In this document: one piece after another, positions 8,561 to 17,005 of the stretch
Layout: the number at the start of each line of letters is the position of its first letter
Numbering within the stretch: the first letter of the stretch is position 1
Assembly: GCA_028875345.1 (NCBI GenBank)
Contig: JAPPEG010000320.1
Span: 1-43,286 of the forward strand
Length of the DNA stretch: 43,286 bases
Direction of reading: 5' to 3'
Origin: Gemmatimonadota bacterium
GTDB taxonomy: Bacteria; Latescibacterota; UBA2968; UBA8231
Notes under the pieces: generated by a model
Told to the model about the DNA's origin: nothing
Databases searched by the model: none
Seen by the model: the letters and a program-made list of their open reading frames with translations, nothing else
Translations under genes and position numbers: made by a program

Positions 8561-9760
8561 ATGACGGAACCATTAGACAAAAGGCTGCGCGGGTTATTCG
8601 GCACAGACGCCCGCAGCGAGGGCCCACTGGCCGCTAGCGGTGCCGGGCGGCGCTTCACCGGTATCGATCTGTGCCGCCCGCTCAATCCCGAGCAAGTCGC
8701 CTTGCTGCTGGACGCCCTGAGCCAGTTTCGGATCGTCAGCATTGCCGGGCAGGACTTGGAAGCCTTTTCTCTAGCCCACTTTGAGCGCTTCGCCAACCAC
8801 TGGGGCGCACCGGTGCCGCATCCCAGCAACTTCATGCGCGGGGGTAAGCCGGCCCAGCAAGATGGCGACAGCGACGGTCCCTTTGGGTTGATTCCCTTCG
8901 AGCGGCGCACGGCCGCTGCGGTCAACGCCGCCTTCCCCGGCCAACTACAATGCCTGCCGCACGAGTCGCCGGCGGTGCTGGTGGTGGCCAACTTTCGGGG
9001 GGAGCGCACGGACGCCCCTGTCGAGGTGACGCAGGGCGGCTCGTGGCACACGGACATTGAGTACGAGCCTTTGCCGATCTATGTCTCGATGTTCCTCGCC
9101 CACAAGTCGCCGGTGGCGCGCGATGCCCCTAGCGGGAATTGGGTGCAGGCACTCGACGACGGCAAGGCTCATCCGTACTACGAAGGATCGGATCGCGAAC
9201 TCATGCGGCTGCGCAAGTGTCTGCCGTTGAACGGCGAGACGGCCTTTGCCGACACTGCGGCGGCCTTCGCGGCACTGCCGCTGACAGAGCAGGCAACTCT
9301 GGAGCAAGTGCAGTTGCGGCGGCGGTTGAACGAGGACGACGAAGGCTGGCTCGCTCCGCTGGTGCGCACCAACCCACGTTCTGGCATCAAGTCCCTACAC
9401 AGTCCAATTTGGGCGTCGCGGCCACGAGTGCGGCCGGCGATCGAAGTGGAAGGGATGTCGGCGGAAGCATCGCGCGCGTTTCTCGACCGGCTCGAAGCGC
9501 ATGTGTTGCAGCCGCAGTTCCGCTACGACCACCCGCATGAAACGGGCGATGTGACGCTGTGGGACAACTACATGACCCTGCACAACTCACCGCCGCTCAA
9601 GTCGAATATCAACTCGCTCGACGACGCTCGGCTGCTGTACCGCTTGAGTTGCAAGGGCGAGCCAGCCCTGTCGCTGCCGCGACGCGATACGCCGGAGTGG
9701 CGCACCGCCCACATCCCCGGTGGCTATGCCACGCCCCCGGAAATTATAGACCTCGCTTAA
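8561..9760 (+). CDS. TauD/TfdA-family Fe(II)/2-oxoglutarate dioxygenase
   Basis: This is a 399-residue cytoplasmic protein with no signal peptide. The facial triad is visible: His163 and Asp165 in 'WHTD' and the distal His341 in 'TLHNSPP'. Arg357 and Arg361 follow 16 and 20 residues later, the 4-residue spacing of the 2-oxoglutarate-binding arginines in TauD. The family hydroxylates small substrates such as taurine, alkyl sulfates, herbicides or betaines while decarboxylating 2-oxoglutarate; the substrate here is unknown. At 399 residues it is longer than TauD itself (about 280), with extra residues between 'GETAFADT' and 'SGIKSLHSP'. The ATG has only a weak GGAG 13 nt upstream. It follows copy 3 by 60 nt on the same strand and may be read from the same transcript. 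Confidence 0.88.
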   Translation: MTEPLDKRLRGLFGTDARSEGPLAASGAGRRFTGIDLCRPLNPEQVALLLDALSQFRIVSIAGQDLEAFSLAHFERFANHWGAPVPHPSNFMRGGKPAQQDGDSDGPFGLIPFERRTAAAVNAAFPGQLQCLPHESPAVLVVANFRGERTDAPVEVTQGGSWHTDIEYEPLPIYVSMFLAHKSPVARDAPSGNWVQALDDGKAHPYYEGSDRELMRLRKCLPLNGETAFADTAAAFAALPLTEQATLEQVQLRRRLNEDDEGWLAPLVRTNPRSGIKSLHSPIWASRPRVRPAIEVEGMSAEASRAFLDRLEAHVLQPQFRYDHPHETGDVTLWDNYMTLHNSPPLKSNINSLDDARLLYRLSCKGEPALSLPRRDTPEWRTAHIPGGYATPPEIIDLA

Positions 9761-9771
9761 ATCGACAGTGC

Positions 9772-9801
9772 TTGCGTGTGATATTGTATTATGATAGCAT
9801 A
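9772..9801 (+). promoter_or_regulatory. Possible hicAB promoter and operator
   Basis: This is a short AT-rich stretch in GC-rich surroundings. A poor -35 (TTGCGT, 9772-9777) and a TAGCAT hexamer (9795-9800) are 17 bp apart. An inverted repeat, TATG-ATAG-CATA (9790-9801), overlaps the latter. HicB antitoxins with ribbon-helix-helix tails repress their own promoter, so this is where an operator is expected. No Shine-Dalgarno precedes the hicA GTG, so the transcript could be nearly leaderless. Confidence 0.25.
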
Positions 9802-9806
9802 TATCT

Positions 9807-10061
9807 GTGAATAATCGCCATCGCAAGACGCTCGAAGCCATTTTTTCAGATCCGGTGTCGCGCAATATCGCGTGGCGGCGTATCGAAAACCTGCTCATTG
9901 CCGTCAACTGTGAAATGATCGAAGGCAGCGGGTCTCGGGTGGCTTTCAAAAGCGGTACACTTCGCGCTGATTTCCATCGGCCCCATCCAAATAAAGAGGC
10001 CAAACCCTATCAGGTGCGTGCCGTCCGCGAATTTCTGCGACAATTGGAGATTGAACCATGA
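9807..10061 (+). CDS. hicA: HicA-family mRNA interferase toxin
   Basis: This is an 84-residue protein of the longer HicA subtype. It has an N-terminal 'HRKTLEAIF' helix, a central 'EGSGSRVAF' turn where short HicA proteins carry GSH, and the 'FHRPHPNKEAKPYQVRAVREFL' region cut here at the typical HRPHP signature. HicA has a double-stranded-RNA-binding fold and cleaves mRNA when free of its antitoxin. The start is a GTG just after an AT-rich stretch with no clear ribosome binding site. It overlaps the next gene by 4 nt (ATGA), the usual hicAB arrangement with toxin first. Confidence 0.85.
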   Translation: MNNRHRKTLEAIFSDPVSRNIAWRRIENLLIAVNCEMIEGSGSRVAFKSGTLRADFHRPHPNKEAKPYQVRAVREFLRQLEIEP

Positions 10062-10390
10062 AGCCTATGCGCTACAAGGGATACTCGGCCCGGATTGAAT
10101 ACAGCGACGAAGACGGCTGCTTCGTTGGGCGCGTGGCCGGTATCCGCGACCTACTCACGTTCCACGGCGAGAGCGTTGATGAAGTTCGGCAGGCGTTTGA
10201 GGAAGCACTAGATTTCTATTTGGAGACCAGTGCCGAACGGGGCGAGATGCCGAACAAGCCCTACTCGGGCAAACTCCTGTTGCGCGTTGCCCCCGAAGTA
10301 CACGCTGCGGTAGCTACCGCAGCAGAAGTCAGCGGCAAGAGCATCAATCAATGGGCTGCTGAGAGGTTGTCAGAGGCAGCCAAGAACTGA
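10058..10390 (+). CDS. hicB: HicB-family antitoxin
   Basis: This is a 110-residue protein. Residues ~4-60 form the partial RNase H-like HicB fold ('RYKGYSARIEYSDEDGCFVG', then a helix with 'VDEVRQAFEEALDFYLE'). Residues ~70-110 form a ribbon-helix-helix DNA-binding tail ('GKLLLRVAPEVHAAVATAA', then 'SINQWAAERLSEA'). It should neutralise HicA and repress the operon. The ATG overlaps the hicA stop by 4 nt, giving tight translational coupling. The gene is followed by about 108 bp with no recognisable feature and then a convergent gene. Confidence 0.9.
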   Translation: MKPMRYKGYSARIEYSDEDGCFVGRVAGIRDLLTFHGESVDEVRQAFEEALDFYLETSAERGEMPNKPYSGKLLLRVAPEVHAAVATAAEVSGKSINQWAAERLSEAAKN

Positions 10391-10498
10391 CCTTGTCGAA
10401 GAGTTGGCTATACTAAACGTTGCTGAAGTGGCTCGCTGCTCCCGTCCCCGGTGGCAAGCGTCCGTCGCACTGCTCTAGTGGCCGTGTCTAGCCTAGGC

Positions 10499-11452
10499 TC
10501 AGTCGAGATTGGCCTCGACGATTTCGGCATGAACTTGGAAGATATGGCTGTCGGCTGGATCGACGATCACCCGCAAATAGTGGATATCGGGCGTGCCAAA
10601 GGGTTCGATGCGCGTGAAGCGCGTCAAGCGCTGGCCCGTGGCCGCTTGGCGCAGCGGCTTGTCCACGCGGAAATAGTGGGAGTCGCCGTGGGCTAGGGCC
10701 ACTGGCCGGCCAAAGCGGACGACTTCTTGCTCTAGGGCCTGCAAAAAAGCCGCGTATGGCCCGTCCGGCTCGTCTTCGCGCCTCTCAAAGCGCGGATTGG
10801 CGTGGATGATGAGAAAAACGGCGCGGTGATCCTGTTCCGCAGCTTGGGCGAATGTTTCGCGCATCCAGGCAATGGCGGCGGCGGTGCGGCTTGTGACTTC
10901 CTCGTCGTTGGCCCGAGTGCGGCCTTCAAACTTGGCGGTGGCATTGTGACTGCCGACGATGTGCAGCACCGCAAAGCTCGTCCGCCCGTGGGTCCAGCGC
11001 ACGTGCTCGGGGAAAGTGCCCCCTTGGGTGTCGACGCGCATGGGATGCTGGCCTATAGTCCAACCGGGACGCGGAAAAAAGAGTGCCCGCACTCGCGCCA
11101 GCCGGTCCAGTGGCTGGTATCCGCTCCGGTGGCAATCGGTCCAATCGTTGTCGCCTGGGGCCAGAATAAAAGGGCGTGCAAATTGCTGGAACCACTCAAA
11201 GCGGCTCTGTAGTATGCCATCGCTGCAAGGACTGCTGCCGCCCTTGATATCACCCACGTGGATGACCCATTCCAAACCCTCGGCCCGGTTGATCTCCTCG
11301 ACGAGCCGACCAAAGCGGACGCTGTCAGTCGGAGAATATGGCATATCCGCGATCAGGGCGAAGGCGAAGGGCTCCTCGGCGAGTGGATTTTGGGCGCTGG
11401 CGATGTCTAGCAGCGCGACGATTAGGGATAGACTCAGAAGATACCGGGCCAT
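10499..11452 (-). CDS. Secreted calcineurin-like metallophosphoesterase
   Basis: This is a 317-residue protein with a signal peptide (residues 1-20). The metallophosphoesterase motifs come in order: Asp36 in 'ADMPYS', 'HVGD' (Asp68), 'GDND' (100-103), His217 in 'IIHANP', and 'HGDSH' (255-259). The usual first motif D-x-H reads DMP here and GNHD reads GDND, so the metal site may be modified. It would act in the periplasm or outside the cell on a phosphoester; the substrate is unknown. The start was set at the ATG at 11452 because GGAGG lies 6 nt upstream and the signal peptide begins there; the open frame extends 29 codons further with no secretory character. It is divergent from the HD-domain gene across a 153-bp AT-richer gap. 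Confidence 0.83.
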   Translation of the reverse strand: MARYLLSLSLIVALLDIASAQNPLAEEPFAFALIADMPYSPTDSVRFGRLVEEINRAEGLEWVIHVGDIKGGSSPCSDGILQSRFEWFQQFARPFILAPGDNDWTDCHRSGYQPLDRLARVRALFFPRPGWTIGQHPMRVDTQGGTFPEHVRWTHGRTSFAVLHIVGSHNATAKFEGRTRANDEEVTSRTAAAIAWMRETFAQAAEQDHRAVFLIIHANPRFERREDEPDGPYAAFLQALEQEVVRFGRPVALAHGDSHYFRVDKPLRQAATGQRLTRFTRIEPFGTPDIHYLRVIVDPADSHIFQVHAEIVEANLD

Positions 11453-11458
11453 ACATTT

Positions 11459-11463
11459 CCTCC
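11459..11463 (-). promoter_or_regulatory. Ribosome binding site of the metallophosphoesterase
   Basis: GGAGG on the minus strand, 6 nt from the ATG at 11452, selects this start over upstream in-frame candidates. Confidence 0.7.
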
Positions 11464-11605
11464 AGTTGGCAGTGTTCCGCTTGAGGTTGGTTTTCTTAGG
11501 CGTAAGCGACCTAAAAAATAAAGATAGTTTTGGTAACAATGGTAAGGATCGACGTTTTTACCTGATTAGCAAAATCAACCATCTTCAGGGAAAGGCCGTA
11601 AAGCC

Positions 11606-12202
11606 ATGAACTCACTCGTAGATCCCTCCCTAGCCGTAGAGTTGGCCCAAGGCACGCCGACCCAGAAAGTCGATGCCTTATTCGCGTATATGGAGCGGCG
11701 GGGCCAGTCCTTTTACGACGAAGTTGTGACCCAACTCGAACACGCCTTGCAATGCGCCCACCAAGCCCAACAGGCCGGGGCTGATTCGGAGCAAGTGGCC
11801 GCGGCCCTGCTGCACGATCTAGGTCATTTCCTAGTCGATGAGCACAGCGAAGAGGCTGATTTCCTCACCGAGGATTTACTGCACGAAGAAGTGGGAGCCG
11901 AGTATCTGGCGCCCTTTTTCATCGACGCAGTGACCGAGCCGGTCGGGCTGCACGTGCCGGCCAAGCGCTATATCTGCACGGTGGATAAGTCCTATTACCA
12001 GACCTTGTCTCGGGCGTCCAAGCGGAGTTTTGAGTTGCAGGGCGGCTTCATGTCGGTCGAAGAAAAGGCGGCGTTTGAACAGAATCCCCATTGGGAAAGT
12101 GCCGTGCAGTTGCGCAAGTGGGACGATTTGGCCAAGGAGAAGGACCTAAAGACGCCGGGCTTGGAGAGCCATCGAGCGGCTGTGCAGGGCTGCTTGAAGT
12201 AG
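11606..12202 (+). CDS. PhnZ/TmpB-like HD-domain mixed-valence di-iron oxygenase
   Basis: This is a 198-residue cytoplasmic protein. Its HD-domain ligands line up with PhnZ, which cleaves 2-amino-1-hydroxyethylphosphonate to glycine and phosphate: His46 ('QLEHALQCA'), His70-Asp71 ('LLHDLGHF'), His93, His116, and Asp173 or Asp174 in 'LRKWDD'. The substrate-contacting lysine would be Lys120 ('HVPAKRYIC'). Glu39 matches the PhnZ gating Glu. The position of the PhnZ iron-ligating Tyr is Phe36, with Tyr37 next to it. The PhnZ comparison uses numbering recalled from memory. The family also includes TmpB, which acts on a trimethylated substrate. A TauD-type dioxygenase lies 1.8 kb upstream on the same strand and could supply a hydroxylated substrate. 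No phosphonate transporter is visible. Confidence 0.75.
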   Translation: MNSLVDPSLAVELAQGTPTQKVDALFAYMERRGQSFYDEVVTQLEHALQCAHQAQQAGADSEQVAAALLHDLGHFLVDEHSEEADFLTEDLLHEEVGAEYLAPFFIDAVTEPVGLHVPAKRYICTVDKSYYQTLSRASKRSFELQGGFMSVEEKAAFEQNPHWESAVQLRKWDDLAKEKDLKTPGLESHRAAVQGCLK

Positions 12203-12239
12203 TTGCGGACAGACTTTTGATGCTTCTTCGCGCCTTGGT

Positions 12240-15218
12240 TCACTTGACCAGCGACACCTTGCGCTCCTGCACAAAATCGCCCGTTTGCAAACGCACAAGG
12301 TACACCCCGCTGGCGAGCTCGCTCGCGTCCCAGAGCACTTGGTAAGCCCCTGGTTTGCGCCACGCCTCTACCAGCGTTTTCACCCGCTGTCCAGTCTGGC
12401 CGAAAACCTCTAGCCGCACTTTGCCGGCCTGACCCACGCTGAAATCGATATGCACCCGGCTGTTGAATGGGTTGGGATAAGGCGGCAGTAGATGCGTTTT
12501 TTGCGGCGTGCTCTCCACAGCCTGTACCGCGGTGGCTGCGGTCTCCCCCATGTACGCCTTTACATAGCCGTCCGTGGTCGTCACCACCGCATCCAAAAAG
12601 CCGTCCCTATCCGCGTCGGCCAAGGCGATATCGCTGCTGCGACCCTCAACCTCAAGGGTCCAGGCCCGGCGCAGAGTGTCTTCCTCCTGTTCCACGCAGA
12701 TCAACTTGGTGCCACTGCCAAACAGGAACTCGTCGCGTCCATCGCCGTCCACATCGCCGGAGACCACGTCCGTATGGGCACGCACTCCATCGTCGAACTC
12801 CAGCAAAACCGCGCCGTTCGTCGCTTGAAACAGGCGCACGCCCTCGGCGGTGGAAGCCAGTAATTCCACGGTCCCATCGCCGTCGCTGTCGCCCACTCCC
12901 ATCAGCGATCGCACTTCCGTGTTGTTGCGGTACGGGGTCTGCCAGATGCGCTCGCCGTCGCCGCTTAGCACGGCGCTCAAATAGCTGCAGTGCCCCCAGA
13001 GGAGTTCCGGTCGGCTGTCGCCAAACAAATCGACCACCGCGGGAAACGCATAGCCGACAAAGGAACCGCTCTCAAACAGCGAGTTGAGGCCGTCGCCATA
13101 GGCCTGACGCACCACCTGTGCCGTGCCCGTGACCCCATCGACAATGTGCAGCCGGTCGGGCCACATTATCACGATTTCTTCCAGGCCATCGCCGTCCACA
13201 TCCCCTGCGGCACTGGGATGCCCGCCCAGACTGCGGCCGCTACCGTTCTCGGGCAGGATGAACCCCTTGGATTCCCAGATGATTTCGCCGCTGCGCCCGT
13301 CGATTAAAAAGCCCACTTCGCTGCCCAACTTGCCGCGCCGCAGGGTGGCGAATACATCCAGGTGCTCGTTGCTGCGGAAATACCCGACGCTCCAGTAGGA
13401 CAGACCGCTGAAGTTCCATATTGGCATACTGCCGTCAAAGCCGACGAACTCGGTCTGCCAGCGGACGGAGCCATCGGTCGCGAGCGCCACCAAGCTGGCG
13501 TTGCCGCTGGCCGCCTCGCGCGCGGCCAGCACTTCTCGGCGGCCATCGCTATCCACGTCGGCGGCGACTAGTCCCCAGTGGTAGGGCGCGTTGTTGGTCT
13601 GGCCGTAGCCCGGCACCTGCCACCGCAGCCGGGGCTCGCCCCCGCCCTTCCCCGGAGCTTGCAGACACAGCACTTCCCGAGTCGCGGTCTGCACGACCAC
13701 TTCCACCCGACCATCCCCCTCCAAATCGGCCACTACTGGCGTGCCGGCCGGGGTAAATGCTTGGCGACTCCACTGGTGCAGCACTCCCGAGGCCTGTTCT
13801 AGCATCAGCGCCTGATTAGGGAGCCCACTCCCCTTTAGATACAGCAAAGCCGCTCCATCGTCCGCCACCGCCGCCGTCTCCAGAGCCATCCCGGCCGGAC
13901 CGCGCACCGACCAGCGCGCTTCAATGCGTCCCGCGCCGTCGCTGCCCAAGGCGGTCAACACTTCGCCTGTCCCGTCCGGCGCAAGCGCAAAGAAGTCGCG
14001 CCGTCCATCGCCATCCACATCGCCGGTTGACACCGTGCGCAATCCGTCGGCAGCCCCGGTGCTCACCGTTAGGGGCAATTGATTCAGCAATACCGTACTG
14101 AAGCGCCCCCGTTCGTGGCTCCAGCGCACGATTGCCGCCCCCGCCTCCAAAGACCAGACCGCCAGCGGCGCATAGGTCGGCAGGGCCTCGCCGCTCGTGG
14201 CCGAGACGAACAGCTCCAAGCGCCCGTCGCCGTCCACATCGGCCATACCGTGCAGATGGTGCTGTGGGAAATCAAAGCTAGCCTCGCCACTGAGCGCATC
14301 GATGCCGACGATGTGCCAGTGGCCGTCGCCCTGGTCGTTGTAAATGCTGTACACCAGTTCGAAGCGCCCATCGTCATCCACATCGACTAGAGCCTGCGGT
14401 TTGGGCCGCACTACCTTGGTCGATTGCGATGGGTCGGGCTGAATGTCGCGCAGCCAGCGCAGCGTCAGTTTTGTGCCGTCGTTGTCAATGACCTCGGAGT
14501 GCATGCTGAAATCGGCCACTACGCCGAATTCCGGGTACGGATCGTCGTCAATGTTGGCTGCCCCGAACCAGCCGTAGTTGCGGTACCCGTGGTACTGCAA
14601 CTGCATCTTGGTTTCCCCGGTGGCTCCGTCGAAGACGAGGATGCGGTAGTGAGTGGCTACGACGATATCGAGTTGGCCATCAACATCGACATCAACTACG
14701 AGGACATTGGGGTCCCAGGTGTTGGTAAAGGATTCGGTCTCCCACACTACCCGAGGCTCGCCGCCGTCGTACGCGAGCAGCCAGCCGTGCTTGGGATCGG
14801 CCCCACCGTCGCTGAAAGAATTTCCCATCTCAAAGCGCTGCAAGCCTTCTACCCCGGGCAGGATCTGGGCCACTTTGAAGACGTTGTCCACCGGCATGAC
14901 CACCTCGCTGCCACCGAGGTCGAAGATCTGGGGCCCGACCCCCCAGGCCCGCCCTTGAGTGCCGATGTATCCGGGATCTACCGGGGCGGCAAAGGGCAAG
15001 GAGACCGAGGCGTCGCCCCCGTGCTGGACCACTTCCACATAGCCCTCCCAGGCGGCGATGTCGTAGCGCCAGCGCTCTTGCGGTGGGTCGGGGTGCATTT
15101 GGCTGACTCCCGAGGCCCGGCCGCTCATGTGGCGGTCGCCGCGCAATTGCAGCCACTCGCCCGTTTGCCCGTGCGCCCCTCCCGCCAGCATCGTCAGGAG
15201 CAAGATCTTTTTGGTCAT
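12240..15218 (-). CDS. Secreted VCBS/FG-GAP propeller with type IX-like C-terminal sorting domain
   Basis: This is a 992-residue protein. Residues 1-17 are a signal peptide (AHG/Q). The body carries about ten DxDxDG calcium-binding loops of FG-GAP/VCBS propeller blades ('DVDGDGRLE', 'DVDSDGRRE', 'DSDGDGTVE' and others). The last ~80 residues start at 'YPNPFNS' and contain 'LYLVRLQTG'-like strands ending 'ERKVSLVK', the layout of the type IX secretion C-terminal domain. It is therefore probably displayed on or released from the cell surface, perhaps binding polysaccharide. The ATG at 15218 overlaps the stop of the binding-protein gene by 4 nt (ATGA). The open frame extends 43 codons upstream, but that part lacks secretory character. 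It is the last gene of its operon. Confidence 0.85.
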   Translation of the reverse strand: MTKKILLLTMLAGGAHGQTGEWLQLRGDRHMSGRASGVSQMHPDPPQERWRYDIAAWEGYVEVVQHGGDASVSLPFAAPVDPGYIGTQGRAWGVGPQIFDLGGSEVVMPVDNVFKVAQILPGVEGLQRFEMGNSFSDGGADPKHGWLLAYDGGEPRVVWETESFTNTWDPNVLVVDVDVDGQLDIVVATHYRILVFDGATGETKMQLQYHGYRNYGWFGAANIDDDPYPEFGVVADFSMHSEVIDNDGTKLTLRWLRDIQPDPSQSTKVVRPKPQALVDVDDDGRFELVYSIYNDQGDGHWHIVGIDALSGEASFDFPQHHLHGMADVDGDGRLELFVSATSGEALPTYAPLAVWSLEAGAAIVRWSHERGRFSTVLLNQLPLTVSTGAADGLRTVSTGDVDGDGRRDFFALAPDGTGEVLTALGSDGAGRIEARWSVRGPAGMALETAAVADDGAALLYLKGSGLPNQALMLEQASGVLHQWSRQAFTPAGTPVVADLEGDGRVEVVVQTATREVLCLQAPGKGGGEPRLRWQVPGYGQTNNAPYHWGLVAADVDSDGRREVLAAREAASGNASLVALATDGSVRWQTEFVGFDGSMPIWNFSGLSYWSVGYFRSNEHLDVFATLRRGKLGSEVGFLIDGRSGEIIWESKGFILPENGSGRSLGGHPSAAGDVDGDGLEEIVIMWPDRLHIVDGVTGTAQVVRQAYGDGLNSLFESGSFVGYAFPAVVDLFGDSRPELLWGHCSYLSAVLSGDGERIWQTPYRNNTEVRSLMGVGDSDGDGTVELLASTAEGVRLFQATNGAVLLEFDDGVRAHTDVVSGDVDGDGRDEFLFGSGTKLICVEQEEDTLRRAWTLEVEGRSSDIALADADRDGFLDAVVTTTDGYVKAYMGETAATAVQAVESTPQKTHLLPPYPNPFNSRVHIDFSVGQAGKVRLEVFGQTGQRVKTLVEAWRKPGAYQVLWDASELASGVYLVRLQTGDFVQERKVSLVK

Positions 15219-16999
15219 CTCGCAGCTTTGATCCCTAGGAGCACCAGTAGCCACGTCTTGTGCCAGTAGGCGCTGTTGATATAAGGGTTTTCTTCCGAGG
15301 GCCAGTTGGTCCAGTAGGTCTGATTGTGGGGAATTCGGTGGTACCACTGGACCAGAGGGATAGCGGGCAATTCGCGCAACCAGATGTCCATGGCCGCGCG
15401 AAACAGTTCCACTAGTTGCGGATCATCCGGCGGTGTGCGTCCCATGCGGTCCACTAGTTGATCGAATTCGGCATTGCGCCAGCGCCAATAGCGCTCGGAG
15501 TGGGTTCCGGTGGGTTGGACGTAGCGGCTGTGGAAAAAGTTGAGCGTGAAGTAGGGATCGCGGATTGAACCGACGCTTCCCATCATAAAGGCCCTTGCGG
15601 TTCCCTGGGCCATGCGCGTTATGCTGTCGGCTGTCATGCGATGACTCGCATTGAATCCGGCCCGCCTAAGTTGTGCCACCAGTACCGGTGCCAGATCTTG
15701 GTGCACGGTGCCAATGTCAATGGGGATCTTGAAGCGAGCGCCGTCCTGCGCCCAGAACCCTTCGTCATCCCGCTTCCATCCCTTCGCTCTCATTATGGCA
15801 GCCGTCCGAGCCGTGTCGTACGTCGCTATGCTGTACTTTTCTACCAATGGCGCGATCTCGTCGAGGTACTGTCGCAGTGCCGGAAAATTGGGGAAGGGAA
15901 GAAAATTCGCTTTTCCTGCTCCCTGCCAGCCAACTGCCACCAGTTCCTCGCGGTTGATGGCGTGATTGATGGCGTGGCGGATCTGCGCATCGCGGAAGGG
16001 CTCCTCTAAGTTGTTGAATCCGAGGTTGACCGGCCACCAGTCAACATACCCGTAGGGCGGTGCTTCACCCGTCCAAGAAACGATATTGGCATTCTCATCG
16101 AGGGACGTTTTGATATTGGGGGGGCGCAGGTCCAGAGAGATGTCGATGTCGTTGCTGATTAGAGCCTGAACGCGCTTGGCCTCGTCCATGTAGGGGAGAA
16201 AGATGAGTTGCTCGACTTCGGGCAAGGCATGGAAGCCGATCTCGGCCGCCCACCAGTCATCTCTCCTAGTGAGAATGCGCTGCTGCGGGACCGACAGACT
16301 GAGGCGATAGGGACCGCTGACGACCGGCTGGCCCTCGCCACAGCAATTCTCAAAGGTCTTGGGGTCTTCGCCCTCCCAGATGTGCTTGGGAACAACTACG
16401 ATCCCGTTGAAGAAGCAGTTGGTCAGATAGTTGAACACAAAGCGCGGATTGGGTTGCTTGAGCACGAACCGCGCGGTCAGCTCGTCTTCTACTTCCACGC
16501 GCTCGACCCAAGTCTCCATGTCGGTGGAGAGGAATAGTTCGGGAGCGTTCTCCTTGAGGGCTGCGACTGTATAGGCCAAATCCGCGGCGGTCCACGGAGT
16601 GCCGTCGCTCCACGTTACGCCCTGCCGGATGTGAACCAAAACCTGCGTGAAGTCTTGGTTGTACTCGTGTCCGGTGGCGATCCACGGGATGAGTTGGTCG
16701 TCCTCGTCATAGGCGCTGTAGAAATACAGCGGCTCGTATAGGAAGTGCGCACCGGTGCGGGAGGACGAACCGAGGAGAAAAGGGTTGAAGGTATTGTAAT
16801 CGACGATCTGTCCGCCGCAGGTATTTATGTCCGAGCAGTGGGTGACGAGCGTGCGCTCTCGAGGAATGGATTGGGTCTCCTCCTGCCCCGTCTTGCCCGG
16901 CCTCTCTTCCGCACAGGCCAGCAATCCCATGCTGCAAGTAAGAAACAGCCGGATCGCAGATTTCGAGGCGATGAAAAGGAAGTTCGGTCTGATCGCCAT
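15215..16999 (-). CDS. Family-5 extracellular solute-binding lipoprotein (OppA/DppA type)
   Basis: This is a 594-residue protein with a lipobox 'LLAC' (Cys29) after a hydrophobic stretch. It has the SBP_bac_5 hallmarks: 'NPFLLGSSS' early, 'LVHIRQGVTWSDGTPWTAADL' cut here at the WSDGTP signature, 'VSGPYRL', and 'IRHAINHAINREELV'. Family-5 proteins bind peptides, nickel, opines or oligosaccharides for ABC import. No permease or ATPase gene is present in the window, so it is either an orphan receptor or uses a remote transporter. Extra cysteines ('CSDINTCGG', 'NCCGEG') are unusual. A GGAGG lies 13 nt upstream of the ATG. The gene follows the mutarotase-like gene by 6 nt and overlaps the propeller gene by 4 nt, so the three are co-expressed. 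Confidence 0.88.
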   Translation of the reverse strand: MAIRPNFLFIASKSAIRLFLTCSMGLLACAEERPGKTGQEETQSIPRERTLVTHCSDINTCGGQIVDYNTFNPFLLGSSSRTGAHFLYEPLYFYSAYDEDDQLIPWIATGHEYNQDFTQVLVHIRQGVTWSDGTPWTAADLAYTVAALKENAPELFLSTDMETWVERVEVEDELTARFVLKQPNPRFVFNYLTNCFFNGIVVVPKHIWEGEDPKTFENCCGEGQPVVSGPYRLSLSVPQQRILTRRDDWWAAEIGFHALPEVEQLIFLPYMDEAKRVQALISNDIDISLDLRPPNIKTSLDENANIVSWTGEAPPYGYVDWWPVNLGFNNLEEPFRDAQIRHAINHAINREELVAVGWQGAGKANFLPFPNFPALRQYLDEIAPLVEKYSIATYDTARTAAIMRAKGWKRDDEGFWAQDGARFKIPIDIGTVHQDLAPVLVAQLRRAGFNASHRMTADSITRMAQGTARAFMMGSVGSIRDPYFTLNFFHSRYVQPTGTHSERYWRWRNAEFDQLVDRMGRTPPDDPQLVELFRAAMDIWLRELPAIPLVQWYHRIPHNQTYWTNWPSEENPYINSAYWHKTWLLVLLGIKAAR

Positions 17000-17005
17000 A
17001 ATTTG

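Noticed and set aside
11453..11605. A sigma70 promoter in the divergent gap between the phosphoesterase and HD-oxygenase genes
   Set aside because: A TAACAA/TTGTTA hexamer is present, but no acceptable -10 lies at 16-18 bp on either strand. A promoter is expected but cannot be placed.
12203..12239. A bidirectional terminator between the convergent HD-oxygenase and VCBS genes
   Set aside because: The gap is only 37 bp and shows no stem or T-tract.
14424..15269. 281-codon plus-strand open frame opposite the VCBS protein
   Set aside because: It is antisense to the calcium-loop propeller gene, whose GAC/GTC-rich codons leave the complement open. The product has no recognisable motif.
15219..15347. 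N-terminal extension of the VCBS protein
   Set aside because: It overlaps the binding-protein gene in another frame and lacks signal-peptide character. The ATGA junction at 15215-15218 gives a normal coupled start.
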